Assembly (NCBI GenBank): GCA_015183035.1
Contig: JACZZP010000006.1
Location: 62,001 to 126,000, forward strand
DNA length: 64,000 nt
DNA from: Meloidogyne chitwoodi
Taxonomy: Eukaryota > Nematoda > Chromadorea > Rhabditida > Meloidogynidae
Direction: 5' to 3'
The notes under the pieces were generated by a model. That model did no database searches. It was not told the origin of the DNA and was given only the letters and a program-made list of their open reading frames with translations. The position numbers and the translations under genes were made by a program. Numbering within the stretch: position 1 is the stretch's first letter; each line of letters starts with the position of its first letter. Positions 45,334-59,834 of this stretch are shown piece after piece.

Positions 45334-48018
45334 TAAATGAAACCAAAATATAAAAAAAAGTTCATCCTTTTGAAGTTATAAAGGCAAGACTCTACTATAC
45401 CCTATGAATGTAAAGGGGAGCTTTTTAGTAAAAATATTTTTTTAAATTGGCCAAAGCTTGCTATAGTAATATAACTGCTTTTGTTATATTAATATATGTA
45501 TGTATTTATGTATGTAAAAAATTCCCTCTAAAAGATGCTGGAAAAGGGAACAACAGGGCAACAATTTTAATTTATAAATAAACTTAAAATTATTTAATTT
45601 GTAATTTAAAAAGTTGGAAAATAAAAAACTTGTTTCTCTTTATAATAAAATTTTTAATTTACCTTAATTTTAAAATTTTCCATCAAAAAATTAAAAAAAC
45701 TAAGAACAAACATTACTTACTCACATTTTTATTTTATTTCCCCTTGCAGTCAATAAATTATTTTATTTATTTTATCTATATACTGTGATGGTTAAGTTAT
45801 TTTTATTGATTTTTGTCATTTGGCTTTTACTTATTTTTTAATATTTGTCAATTTTAAATCTAAAATTTATTAAAATTTTATATTAAATTCATTTTGTTAA
45901 GTCCCCGGGCCTTCTATTATTTTTCCCGCATTCGGTTTATAACTACTCAGACTCTAATGTCACTATTTGGATACTCCAAGTACTAAATATCGATGTGTTG
46001 TAAAATGGGTTAGAGAAACTGACATTTTCTCACTTCTATCCTTTAGCCTTTTAAATTTCGCAAGCTTCAATGTTAGAGAAGCAGCTTGCGCTGTTTTTTA
46101 TCCATTTTTTCTCAAAAAGCATTTTACGAATTGTTGTGTCTGCCTCCATTTTTTATATAAAGCAAACTCAGCTATGCCTTTTTATTGATATTTACCAAAA
46201 AAAAAATAAAGTGAGTTATACAACAAATTCGTGAAACAAGCTATATCTTTGTTCTTTTATTGCAAACTTAAGTATGACATTTGTAAACTTATTTTTTACA
46301 ATAATTTAAAACCTGAACTTTTCAAGTTTTTAAGTTTGTAAATTTTTAGAAAAAATAGAATAAAAACATAAAACTCGAATTCTTGTAAAACAAAACTAAC
46401 TACAAACTTGAAAAATAAAAACTTAAGTTTTTGTTGCCCTTGTCACTTGAAAATTATAATCACATTTTCCCTTTATTTATTTAATAAATGAGACAGAGGG
46501 AGGATTATCTCTTTTTCTCTCCTTTTTTTCTCAATCTTCTCTTTCAATTCTTTTGTTAAATTTTTCTTTGCTTTTGTTTTATACATCATTGACATTTGAC
46601 TATATATCTATGCTTTTCCCATCGTTTTTATTTAAAAAATGTGACAAAGATCGTCAAAAAAGATGATTTACTTTTTTCTTTCTCTTTTTTATAAACTTAC
46701 CATACATGGTATGTTTACTTTTTTACAAAATTTAATACTTTGTACTATGTATTTGTAATACAATACAATAATTCGAGCATATATTATCTAATTTTTTAAC
46801 TGTCCCAATCTATCAAAAGGATGACATTTTATCCCAATCTTCATTTTCCCATGTAGATTCTTTTAAGAGAATATTAAAAAAATTCTTTGTTCTTTTTATT
46901 TTAACCACTTGAGAATTTTTAAATCTTTCCATAGACTTTTATATTTAAATCCTTCTTGAAATTTACAAATGTTTTTTTAATAAAAAATGGGACTTAATCT
47001 TTGAAAAACTGTTTTTATTGATCTTTAGCCTTTTTAAATTATATAAATTTAAAAAAAGCTCAAGGTTACTCATTCATCCCTCAAGTTAAGTGCAATTATT
47101 TCTCGTCATTTTTATTTTCGAAAATTACAATTGTAAAAAATTTTTAATTTAAGTAAATTCTCCAATGTTCAACGCACTTTTCTTTTATTTGTTTTTTTTT
47201 ATTTAATTTAAAAAACCTGGTACTACCAATCTACAATTAAAATATATAAAATACCTTTAGCCAAGTGCAACTTTTACAATTTTTTGGTTAAAATATTTTT
47301 GAGTAAACAAATTCTCAATATTTTTTATTTAAGCATACATATATATATTCTTTTAATTTTTCTTTTTATTTTAACATCTTATACTTTTTTCTTTATTCTT
47401 TTTAAATTTTAATTTCATAAACTCCGTTCTCAACTACGAAAAAATTTAAAATTATATTTACGTATTTTGTTTATTATTTAAGTGATTGATTTAAAGAACG
47501 TGCTTAATTTTACACTTATTTCTATAGTTTGAACCTTTTTTAAATGCAATAAAAATAAGAAAAATTATGTGAAGTATAATAAATTAAACAGCTGGCTGTC
47601 TAACGAAGTTCTTTATTAGTTAAGACTTGAATTTTCAAGTTTTTACACAACTTATGCGCAAACTTGAAAACACATTGTATTTTTGTTAACTTAAAACTTT
47701 AAAAAACATAAATAAAGTTTAAGTATTTTACAATTGTAAAAGGTTTTTTACAATTAAGTTTATTTAATACCCTTTTATTAAGTAAATAAATATTATTAAT
47801 AGTAGTCAGCTGTTTCAAGTAAAATAATCACGTTAATAAAATTGCGAGTTGTCTAGTTTTATTTTAACAAATAAAAGTACATTTTAAGAAGTAATAATAT
47901 TAAATATAATATATTTTATTGTTTTATTTTTTTAAATTATTTTTTTAATTTTAAAATAATTTTTAAAAATTATTAAATTTCAGTACATAAATACAAATTA
48001 ATAAATTAATATTTTTTA

Positions 48019-51000
48019 ATGTTCTCTCTGCATTTCTCCGTTTCTGTTCCTTTCCCCATTTTCGACGACCAATACGTTTTTGTAACTGGTTCTCATGAAA
48101 GTCTTGGTTGTTGGGAAACGCGTAAAGCTTTGCGATTAAAGAAGGATGAAAAAAGGTAGGAAAATTTATTTAAAAAATTATTAAAATTTATTTTTCAGTA
48201 ATTGGACTGGTATTACAACTTTGGGAGTAGATACAGTTAAGTTTCGTTATTTTATTGGCAATTATCTCCAATCTGAAGAAACAAAAGATCCTGTGCTAGT
48301 AATTTCTAAATGGGAAACACATTTAACACCAGTAAGAGTTTAATTTTTTAAAATTTTAACAACTTATTTTTCAAAGCGTTCTGTAATGCCACCTGTAGAA
48401 GCAAGCAAATCAGGTGTATGCCGAGCCAATTTACGCGATGTTTTTGGATACAGTTCAGGAAGTGAACAAATTAGCGACAGTTTTGCTTTGGACGATGATG
48501 TGCATCAAATTTCTTTAACACTTTCTGGTGTTGCTTTAAAATTTTATAAGAAAAAGCATGAACAGCAAAGCTATCTGGTCAAGATTGTGCCTTTTGATCT
48601 CAGGAATAAATTTGTGAGTATTTGAAAAACAAACTTTTTGTAAAAATTACAATTTGTAATTTTCAAGTTTTACAACTTGGATTGTAAGCAACTTGTATTT
48701 TTCAAGTTTTAATTTTGAAAAAGATTAAAAAAGATATTTATAGGACATGTCCAACATTGATGATGATGATGAACTTGCTGCTGAAGATGAAACATCGTTA
48801 CCAACATTGCCCAGTCATTCCTGCACAGAGATTGCCGTAAGACAATAACAACATGTATTGGAGAATGGCCGCTTTTCCCCCTCTTTTATTTTAGGCTCAA
48901 ATCTTCATTTCTCATTTTCTACTTTCTTTTTAACAATTTTATTATCTTTAATCTTTCTCTGATTTCTCTCTCATTTCATTTTTTATCAAAAACTGATAGC
49001 TGTGTGAAGGCTGTAGACTAGAAAGCATGTTTATTTAATGGATGATTCCCATTAATCAAGGGAGAGAAGAGAAAGATGAATCAGAAAACAGCCGTTTCAT
49101 CACGTCTATTAGAGGTGAAGCTTGTTGTTTTATTTCACTTATATTCTTTTGAGACTTCTAATTGATAATACAAACAAGGTTGTTTGCTGTATATTAATAA
49201 CTTTTGGCTTCATAAGAATTATCTTTATACTTATATTGTTTTACAATTGTAGAATACAATCAAGTTGTATTTCTTCAAGTTTTACTTTAAAAATACAAAC
49301 TAGTTGTAAAGTTTTACAATTCTGTACATTTAAGTTTACAAAGTTATTGAAGCCAGAGTTTTTAATCTCTCAACATATAATTTAAGTTCTAAACATAAGT
49401 GGCAAAAGCACAATTTATGTTTTTGCTTCTCGCCTATTGCCTCTCTCACCGCTGTTGTTTGTTACAGCGGCGTCTGGATGGCTGTTAGCGGTGATTTAAG
49501 CGCAGTGTTGCGCCGTAATTTTATTTTTTGTATAAATGCTGAAGAAATTTTTTTTGCTTTTTAGAAATTTAGTTTTTTTAAACTAGCTTTCTTTTAATAA
49601 CAAACATGTTCTTGCCACTTCTTCAATTTTTTCTCTACTCTATTTTTCTATTAAATATTTAAAAATTCCTTTTTTTATCTCAAATTTTTATATTTTTCTT
49701 TTTTTTTAATAAATTTTCTCATTTTCAGGCATTGTCACAGGACTGTCCAAAATTTAAAGCGCAACAAGAATTTGGCGAATCTTTTAAAAATTCTTTTGAT
49801 TATCACATTTTTCGAACATACTCAGTTGCTGTTGAATTTTTGGTATTTTTTTTTAATTTAAAAATTCTCATAATTAATTTAATTTTTTAGAGTTTTCGAA
49901 TTGAAGTTTACTCAACCCAAAACAATGATATGATCGCTCAGGGATATGCTTTGCCATCTTCGCTTCATGATACTTATGGGAAAACATCAGTTCCTTTACT
50001 CACAAAACGAGGAGTTCCAACGGGAAAAATTTATTGTATTTTTTTTATCAAAATTTATTTTTTTAAATTTATTTTTTATAGTTAGCTACCTGTTTATTCG
50101 TCCCATTCGATTATCCCATCCACGCCATCTCATTCACAATTGCTATACAAAATATTGGAAAAAACGTGTTCCCTATGAAGTTGGGCATCGAGGAATGGGA
50201 AATTCTTATACAAAGTATGAAGAAAAATTTTTTTTATAATATTAAAAGAAAAAAGAGGGTTTATTTCAATAAAAAATTATTTTAGGTTTGCTGTCGCTAG
50301 AGAGAATACTTTACATTCGCTCAATTCAGCAGCAAAAAGGGGTGCAGATTTTGTAGAATTTGATGTTCATTTAACTAAAGATTTAATCCCTATTGTATAT
50401 CATGACTTTCATGTAATGGTATCTGTTGCTAAAAAACGTACAACTGCAGAAAATAGCAATAATAGTAGTATAGATTCTGAAGGAAAAATTAAAAGTAGCA
50501 ATGGGTCAATGTCTCCTCCACCGTCAACAAATACAACAACAACATCATCTTCTTCTTCTTCAGTAGATTTTTATCAATTAGCAGTAAAAGATTTAAATTT
50601 AAATCAATTACGTCTTTTACATCTTGATCATGTTAAACATAAAGAAATGGGTCAAAATGAGGTTTCTTTTTTTAAATTAATTTAATTAATTAATTTAAAA
50701 AGGGAGGAGAGTTAAATGGTGATAACCAAACAATAATGACTAATGGCAACAGTACAACACAAAAATATAATTCGCATCATGTTACGGGTGAACACGATGA
50801 GGCGGAAGAACACCGTCCATTTCCAACATTGTTGGAGGCTTTGAAAAATGTTTCGAATGAAGTTGGATTTAATATTGAGGTTTTTTGTTTTTTTTTACTT
50901 TAAAATTAGAAGAAAAATATTTTTTTCATTTTATTTGAAATTTTTAAATTAACAGTTTCTTCTTTTAAACAGATAAAATACCCTCAATTATTAGCCACTG

Positions 51001-52186
51001 GCGAAAACGAATGTGAAGGTGGATATTTTGAAAGAAACGAATTTCTCGACATTATACTCTCAGAAATTTTAAATAATGCAGATAATAATAGGCACATTGT
51101 CTTTTCTTCGTTTGATGCTGATCTTTGCAAAATGTTTATTTTTAATTTAAATTGAATGATTTTTAATTTAATTTTTTTAGGATTTCTGAAAAACAAAAAA
51201 AATATCCTGTACTCTTTTTATGTTTGGGAAATCAACGACGACATGCTGACTACGAAGATGAACGCACTCGTTCTTCTTTAACTGCAGTAAAATTTGTTAA
51301 TGCTTGCGGGCTTATGGTTAGACCTTTTTTATTTTTTTTTTAAATTTTTTGTTTTGTAAGGGCGTAAATTTCAACAGCGAAGACCTTTTGCTCGACCCAA
51401 CACCCGTTTCTAAAGCTAAAGAACTAGGGCTTATATCCTTCGTTTGGGGAGATGAATTGGTTGAAAGAAAAAATTTGGACTATTTTAAATATAAAGTTGG
51501 CGTTGAAGGAATCATTTATGATCGGTTAGAAATTTTTTGAAAAATTAAAAAAAATTTTTTTTAAGAATTGGAGAAGGAGAATCTCGTAAAAATGTTTTTA
51601 CACTAGAAAAGGCAATGAGAGCAAAACTTTTTTCAAAAAAGTCGGGTGGAATTGGATTTGGAAAGAGTTCATCACCACCAAGATGTTTTTCGCATAATCA
51701 ATTAAATAGTCAAGGAATTTCTTCTTTTGGATTAGGAGGAAATAATAGAACAAGAGGAATGAGTGCTTCTCAGGAAAATGATCAAAGGTTTTTTTTTTGG
51801 AATTTTTTGGAAAATTTATTCAAAATAATTAAAATTTAAGTTTTGGTGGTCGTAGCATTGACATTAATTCCTCAATGTTTTCAATTGGTGAAAATGAAAT
51901 TGAACAACAATTACCAATAAAACAATCCCAGCAACTTCCATTTATTCGCCGACATAATTCATCTCAAGCTCAAGGAAGTTTCGGTTTTTTACCGACAATT
52001 GTTGCAGAAACATTTTTAAAAGGTCAACAACAACAAATTAGTAATGAAAGCAATGATGATAATGATAATAATAATAGTAGTAATACAAGTAGTGAATCAA
52101 CAAATGAAATAATAAATGGTTTTGAACTTCCAAAAATGTTGTCTAAACATTTTATGACAAAAACAACAGCTAGTAGTGAAATTTAA
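48019..52186 (+). CDS. GPCPD1: Glycerophosphocholine phosphodiesterase GPCPD1-like (CBM20 + GDPD)
   Basis: ATG at 48019 (MFSLHFSV). The N-terminus is a starch-binding CBM20 domain: [21 protein letters not shown] in NWTGITTLG, and VKFRYFIG. A middle region ([14 protein letters not shown] to [13 protein letters not shown]) links to a GDPD domain: [44 protein letters not shown], then [20 protein letters not shown] and a FVWGDEL-type end. The catalytic His pair and Glu/Asp of GDPD enzymes are present. The expected reaction is hydrolysis of glycerophosphocholine to glycerol-3-phosphate and choline in the cytosol. A Ser/Thr/Asn-rich insert (about 40 residues) follows YHDF. The C-terminus is Q/N/S-rich and ends at TAA 52184-52186. 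One intron (48837-49728) is unusually long. Confidence 0.92.
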
Positions 52187-52802
52187 AATTTAATTTTTAT
52201 TAAAAAGGGAGAGGAAGAAGAAAAGGTGCAAAAATAATATAAAATTATATGTTTTAAAATATTCATGTTTAAATTATATATGTTTATAAATAAATTGAGA
52301 TAAACATTTTTGAGCTTCTTTTCTTTATTTTCATATTTTTTTAGTAATTTTAAATATTCTTAAATATTTCTTATATTAATATATTTTTTTTTGGAATAAA
52401 AATGCGTTTATTTATGAAAATATTTGTGTACAGGTTTTTATTACAAATAATCCTTGCGGTTAATCGGGGTGTTCTATTTAACATACGGACTAGTCGCAAG
52501 CCGAGTTTTTCCGTATGTAGTCTCTAGCTTCGCTTTATCTCTCTAATTCTCTTTAAACGTGTCCAGACTTTTCGTCAAATGAAATTGCACGACATTTCGT
52601 CCCAACGGTAAAAAACCGTGGGCTCGGGTAAACGAAATGTAGTTTTTTGCCGTAGAGGCGAAATATCGTGCATTTTGTTTGACGAAATGTGCAAGTCCCG
52701 CTTCGCCTTTATCTCTAATTTCTTTATTTCTTTAAGGATCTAAAAAAAAAAAAAATTTTTTTTTATTTAATTAATAAAGACATTTTTAGTAAAAATATTA
52801 AA
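52187..52802. other. Intergenic region with palindromic repeat
   Basis: Holds the 3' end of the GPCPD1-like gene (an AATAAA-type signal near 52288) and the repeat at 52475-52735. No gene seen. The spacing is too large to suggest an operon with the downstream aminotransferase. Confidence 0.6.
52475..52735. repeat. Nested inverted repeats, probable degenerate mobile element
   Basis: ACATACGG...CCGTATGT forms one hairpin (52479-52519). A second, larger one pairs TTTCGTCAAATGAAATTGCACGA (52578 onward) with TCGTGCATTTTGTTTGACGAAA (about 52667-52690). Two direct copies of GCTTCGCTTTATCTCTCTAA-like sequence bracket the second hairpin. GC content is higher than the surroundings. Confidence 0.6.
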
Positions 52803-55066
<2,264 letters not shown>

Positions 55067-55998
55067 TACTAAAGAGAAGAATATTTAAAAAAATTAGAAT
55101 AAAAAAAGCTTTTATTTTTAGGGGTATTTTTTATTATTTTTTTTTAGAATTTGATATACATAATATTACATTTTAGTTTTTAGATTAAATAAATGTGTAT
55201 TTGAAATTAAAAAAAAAGTTTTATTTTAAAACTTGTTAATTAAAAAAAAAGCTCTTAAAATACATTATATTAATTCACCTCTATAATCTTTAACAGGCAT
55301 ATCTCGGCTTATTTCTAACAGATTTTCGTCCTTAATAGCTCTTTTGATTCAGAATTTCAAGCTCTTTCGAATGATGTTTCGTCCAAAACTGTTTAATAGA
55401 AAAAAAGAAAGTAGGTTTTATCGTTTCCCTCTATGATTTCAGAAGCCTATGTCAGTAGCAGTGATGCAAAAGTTCTATTTCCGGAACTGGAACTACCAAT
55501 TTCTGGAACTGATTTGGAATTGAAACTATGGAACTGGCTGCTTATTGGAACTGGAACTTGTTCCGGAACTGAAACAATGCAAATTAAAAATGCAGTTCCG
55601 GAACTGGAACTAGTTCCGTAGAAATTTTGGAACTTTTGCATCACTGGTCAGTAGTATATACGGACTTTTATAACATTTTTAACAAAATTGTGATAAAAGA
55701 ACTATCATTTGAGAAGTAATAGAAAGATATTAGCGAGTAAAGTAAGCGTAAAAATAAATAAATATAAGAAAATTACAGAAAAGTATAAAGAAAAACCACA
55801 AAATATAAAACTTTTAATTTTTTTAGTTTTTGTAACTTTTTAATTCTATGGTACAAAAAATAAAAAAATGTTTTTGATTTTTAAAGATTTTGGGCTATAA
55901 GCATTATCCTTTCCCTCTATAATTGAAGAAGCCTATATCTCGTATCAAATGTTTTATCAAAATATAATTTTTTTTAATAAAAAATATATTTATTTATT
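55067..55998. other. Intergenic region between convergent genes, with repeats
   Basis: Contains a hAT-type MITE (55459-55646) and, around it, an older dispersed repeat: CCTCTATAATC...GGCATATCTCGG at 55278, CCCTCTATGATTTCAGAAGCC at 55430 and CCCTCTATAATTGAAGAAGCC at 55912. No gene seen. Confidence 0.6.
55459..55646. mobile_element. hAT-type MITE with 8-bp target duplication
   Basis: A 188-bp element with perfect 17-bp terminal inverted repeats, CAGTGATGCAAAAGTTC and GAACTTTTGCATCACTG, flanked by identical 8-bp GTCAGTAG (55451-55458 and 55647-55654). An 8-bp duplication and a CAGTG-type end are characteristic of the hAT superfamily. The interior is made of GGAACTGGAACT and TTCCGGAACT repeats on both strands. 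It has no transposase. The short ORFs over it on both strands are by-products of the repeats. Confidence 0.93.
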
Positions 55999-58454
55999 TC
56001 AAATTTCAGTAGAAGCAACATTTTGAATAAATTTAAAATTTAATCTTTTTTGTGAAATTAATTTATTTTTATTATTTTCTTCTTCTTCTTCTCCCTTAAT
56101 TTGTGGCATAATTGAATATCGTCTTTTTTCATTATTTAAAGCTTCTTCCTTTTCTTTTGCTTCAATATAATTAATTTTAGTATTATTATTATTATTTAAA
56201 TAATTATCATCATTTAATAATGTAGTTATTGTTTTTCTTCTTATATTTGAATTTTTATATTTTAAATTTAAATTATTTTTATTTTTTAAGTTTGTAAAAT
56301 CCTCAAAATTGTTATTATTATTTTTTAAGTTTGTAAAATCTTCAAAATTGTTATTTTTATTTTTCAAGTTTGTAAAATCCTCAAACTTAATAGGAGGAAT
56401 TTTAGATTTATTTAACAAATAATTTTGTTGTTGATTAGCTGCTTCAATTAATATTTTTAATTGTTCTTCATTTTTATTAGTTTGATTGTTTTGTTCTTTA
56501 AAAAAAGTTTCTGCTTCATTTTCGTCTTCTATAGAAGAACTATCAATATCTAAGGTCTCTGCTACATAACCTCCATTCATTAAAAGTTGGTCATCTTAAA
56601 ATAAAAAAAATTCTTTTTTATCAAAAAATATTCTGATTTAAAATCAGAATATTTTTTCCACACTTTTAAATAATATAAAAAATTTATTTTACCTCTCTGT
56701 CTACTTTTTTGATGTTTAAAAGGGCATTCACGCAGTGAAGAGTCAAATCCAGCTCTTAATTGGTCTACTAAACAAGCTGTTAAAACTACCCATGCTTGAC
56801 TAGCTCCAGGTAAATCTCTTACTGCTTCCTGATTTCTAAAAATATAAATTTAAAAAATTAAATTAATTAATTTAACTAACACAACTATGTCGATGACTGC
56901 TTCACCAAAGGCTTCCCACAAAGCACTTGTAAACCTAAATGAGAGAATAATTATTACAGTATACTAATTAATATTTTTTTATAAAATTGGAATGAGATAA
57001 TAAAACAACAAATAGGTCTATTTATTTTAAAATGTCAAATTTTCAAAACGCCCAATTTTCAAAACGTCCACTTTTCAAAATGTCAACAGTTAAAAATGTT
57101 CAACTCTCAGAATATTAAATAAAAAAATTTCAACTTTAATAATAACCAATTAAAAAAATCAAACCCGTAAGGTCGTAGATATCCATGTGCTTGACCAAGC
57201 AGCTTTGGATCAAATCCACCTTATTTAAATTATTTTAATTTAATTTAAATTAATAAATTAACTATCAGTATCAGTCCTTTTATTTTGTTCCACTTCTAAA
57301 TTTTTAATTGCAGCTTCAAACATTTTAACAATAAGGCGAGCCTTAAAAAAATAATTAATTAAATAATTTTAAATATTTTATAAATTTATTAGATGAAAAA
57401 TAATTAAATTCAAAAATAAATTAATTTTAAATAAATTTACATGATCTCTAGGACTAGCAATTTCACATCTAGACATTGCAGATATAAATGTTCTTGTATT
57501 AAACATTTCTTTCATTATTGGAATTTTATCTAATTTATTATAATTATTATTTTTTAAATTAATTTAAAAAAATAACTAACGCATCATTCTCTCAAAAACT
57601 TCTTCAAATACTACTTCTATCCTTTTCCCTCCATTTCTTGTTAGTAAACGTTGCCACGTAAAACGCAAAGCTCTTTTGTGAAGTTTTGTAAAACGATCTT
57701 CATAATTGTAATGTCGAATAGTTGAAGCACGAAGGCCTAAATTTTCTTATTTAAAAATGTCCAATTTCAAAATGTCCAAATTTTAAAATGTCCATATTTC
57801 AAAATGTCAATTAAAATTACCTCTTTTTAAACAGCAAGTTCCCGGACTATGATGAAATAAATGGTGCTGACGTTGCTGTCTCTGTGGAATTAGATGAAGC
57901 AAATGTTGTTCTGATTCAACAACTGACGGCATTGAACTTGTCCGTCGCATTGCAGCTGCTTTGTTGCTATAACCATCGGGCATTTCATCTTTTTCAATTT
58001 CGTCGGATGGCAATGAAGCATCCGTTCGTTGGCGAACTGCCCGCCTTTTTAAAGAAAGAATTTGAAAAATTTCAAAATGTCCAAAATTTCAAAAAATGTC
58101 AAAAGGTTAAATTGACTGTTCTCCCCTATATTTCTATTTTTTTTAATCAATTTTCTTCATTTCCAACCCATTATCTTGTTGTTTATTAGCCCCATTTGTT
58201 GTGAGCAAAGCTAAATCATTGAAAGATCGCCTAAATTGTCTTGCAGCATTCCATCCAATACCAGATAATAAAACAGAATGAACAGCTGTTGAAACTAATT
58301 GACAAGAAAGGCGACGATTTGATTGACGTCTAGAAAAATGAAAACGTTTTGTTTGTGGAGGGGGTAAAGGAGAAGAACGTCCAGAAGAAGATTCTCTAGA
58401 ATTTGTTAAGCAAGAAGAGAGACGACGGGCAACTAATGATGAACGACGTCTCAT
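55999..58454 (-). CDS. Nematode globin with long N- and C-terminal extensions
   Basis: ATG at 58454 (MRRRSSLVARRLSS). About 170 residues of basic, Ser/Arg-rich and His/Gln-rich sequence come first. A globin-like core follows: RFTKLHKRALRFTWQRL (helix A, Trp), FEEVFERMM, a Phe in MFNTRTFISAM, SPRDHARLIVKMFEAAI (His at an E7-like position), FDPKLLGQAHGYL (His at the F8-like proximal position) and FTSALWEAFGEAVIDIV. The C-terminal extension (56580-55999) is acidic/Asn-rich and contains three copies of a NFEDFTNLKNKNN unit. Extensions beyond the globin fold are common in nematode globins. Haem binding is predicted from the F8 His. Some internal exon borders are uncertain. Confidence 0.72.
56285..56400 (-). 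repeat. Coding tandem repeat, 13-residue unit
   Basis: Three copies of FEDFTNLKN followed by an Asn/Lys spacer, near the end of the globin gene. The DNA unit (about 39 bp) reads AAGTTTGTAAAATCCTCAAA on the plus strand. Its AAGTTTGTAAA core is the same as the motif scattered through the non-coding parts of the window. Confidence 0.85.
57030..57120. repeat. Degenerate CAAAACGTCC/CAAAATGTC repeat in a globin intron
   Basis: Five or so units such as AATTTTCAAAACGCCC and ACTTTTCAAAATGTCAAC. Similar arrays occupy two further introns of the same gene, at 57757-57815 and 58065-58105. Confidence 0.7.
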
Positions 58455-59110
58455 TTTTATATTTATTTGATTTTACAATTACTATAGAAAGAATAAATTA
58501 AACTTATAAATAATCGCAAACTTACATTAGACTCAATTTGCGCTTTTTAAAATAAAATAAATAAGTGCAAACTTAAACTAAAGTCTGTGTTTTTTTAAAT
58601 AAAATAAATAATCGCAAACTTATAATAAATTAAACTTTAAAAATACAAATAATCGCAGACTTAGACTCAAGTTTGTGCTTTTAAAACAAATAAGCGCAAA
58701 CTATATTTAAATGAACAAAAAATGTATAAATAAACTTGAAATGAAACTTTTTTCTTCCATTATTTAATATATCTCTTCTTTTATTAACTATACGCCTACA
58801 TTTTTTTGGGTAAAACACAAAAAATAAATTTAAAATAAATGTTAGGTGTTCACTTATATTCTAGCGAGACGTAAAAAATTGAATTTTCTACAAGTCTTTA
58901 AGAGGTTGTAAAAAAGAAGAGGAAAATATTTTTTATTAAATTTTATTTATTTTTATTTCTTAGAAGGAAAAGAAGCTTTTTTAATACTGTCCAATTTTAG
59001 AAAATAAACTGGAACGTCACGGATGAGAAAATTTTGAACAATTTTAGAATAATATAATCAATTGAGGGTTTTAAAAAAGAAAATAAAATTTCAAAAAATA
59101 ATTTTAAAAC
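58455..59110. other. Upstream region of the globin gene
   Basis: About 650 bases, AT-rich, with four or more copies of AATAATCGCAAACTTA/AATAAGCGCAAACT between 58510 and 58705. These GCAAACTT repeats sit just upstream of the globin start and could be repeat DNA or regulatory. No ORF seen. Confidence 0.5.
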
Positions 59111-59834
59111 TCACTTTTTAGGAATTTGTATTCGATCAACTTGTTGTTTCTGTTGTTGGTCAGATGAAAAAACAGGAGTTGGCAAAGGTGATTTTCTCTA
59201 AAATAGAATTGTTCCAAAAAATCATAACATTTTTTAAAAAATAAATAGAAAATTTGTTCTTTAAGATATTTTGTAGCTAAGATTCTCCTCTATTTTTTGA
59301 TATATAAATCAAAATTATTTATTAAATTAACGAAAAGTTATAGGCTTTAAAGTAGGTTAAGAGTTAGGTTCTGACCAAGCACTCTTCAAAAAATCATAAC
59401 TTTTCTAATAATTCTGATTTTTTAAATATTTTTAATATTTATGTAGTAGAAAATCTCCTCTTTCTTTTGATATAAAATTTGAATTTATTTTAATTTTTAT
59501 AATAAAGTTGTACTTTTTTTAAAAACCTTACCTCTTCATTAACTCTATCATCTTCATCAACAATATTATTTTTAGGAGAAAATTCAACTAATTCAATAAC
59601 AGCTAAATCATCAATATTTGATGTTTTTGTTGTTTTTATTTTTAAATTTTCTTTTATTGTTCCAGTTTTAATAATAGAAGGATAATTTAATGTTGTAGAA
59701 ACTGCTATACTTCCTACGCCACTAACACCTCTAGAGAGTTTTTCATGATGTTTAGCAGCTTTTTCTTTTTCTTCTTGTTGTTCCAATTGGTGAAGAAGAC
59801 GGCGACCTCGTACAATTTTGGCAATTAAAAACAT
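59111..59834 (-). CDS. Small unknown protein
   Basis: Two exons. Exon 1 runs from the ATG at 59834 (MFLIAKIVRGRRLLHQLEQQ) to a donor GTAAGG after DRVNEE at about 59532. Exon 2 runs from about 59199 to TGA at 59111 (RKSPLPTPVFSSDQQQ...IPKK). The intron is in phase. About 130 residues, charged, with a K/E-rich helix near the N-terminus and no membrane span beyond a weak MFLIAKIV. I do not recognise it. The intron contains two direct copies of a GATTCTCCTCTATTTTTTGATAT-like repeat. It could also be an N-terminal part of a larger gene, but no continuation is visible. Confidence 0.5.

Larger units (their letters stand above)
43268..48018. other. Long AT-rich intergenic region
   Basis: No gene supported. 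It holds two related hairpin elements (43544-43739, 45138-45333), a tRNA-like sequence (44368-44440), an AAAATGTC patch (44703-44730) and many AAGTTTGTAAA-type motifs. The short ORFs here (for example 43844-44104 and 45967-46188) have biased composition and no splice context, and I do not call them. Confidence 0.6.

Noticed and set aside
45967..46188. 73-codon plus-strand ORF in the long intergenic region
   Set aside because: Composition follows the T-rich DNA, no neighbouring exons, no recognised motif.
55433..55644. ORFs on both strands rich in E/L/G/T and S/F/V/P
   Set aside because: They translate the internal GGAACT repeats of the hAT MITE and have no exon context.
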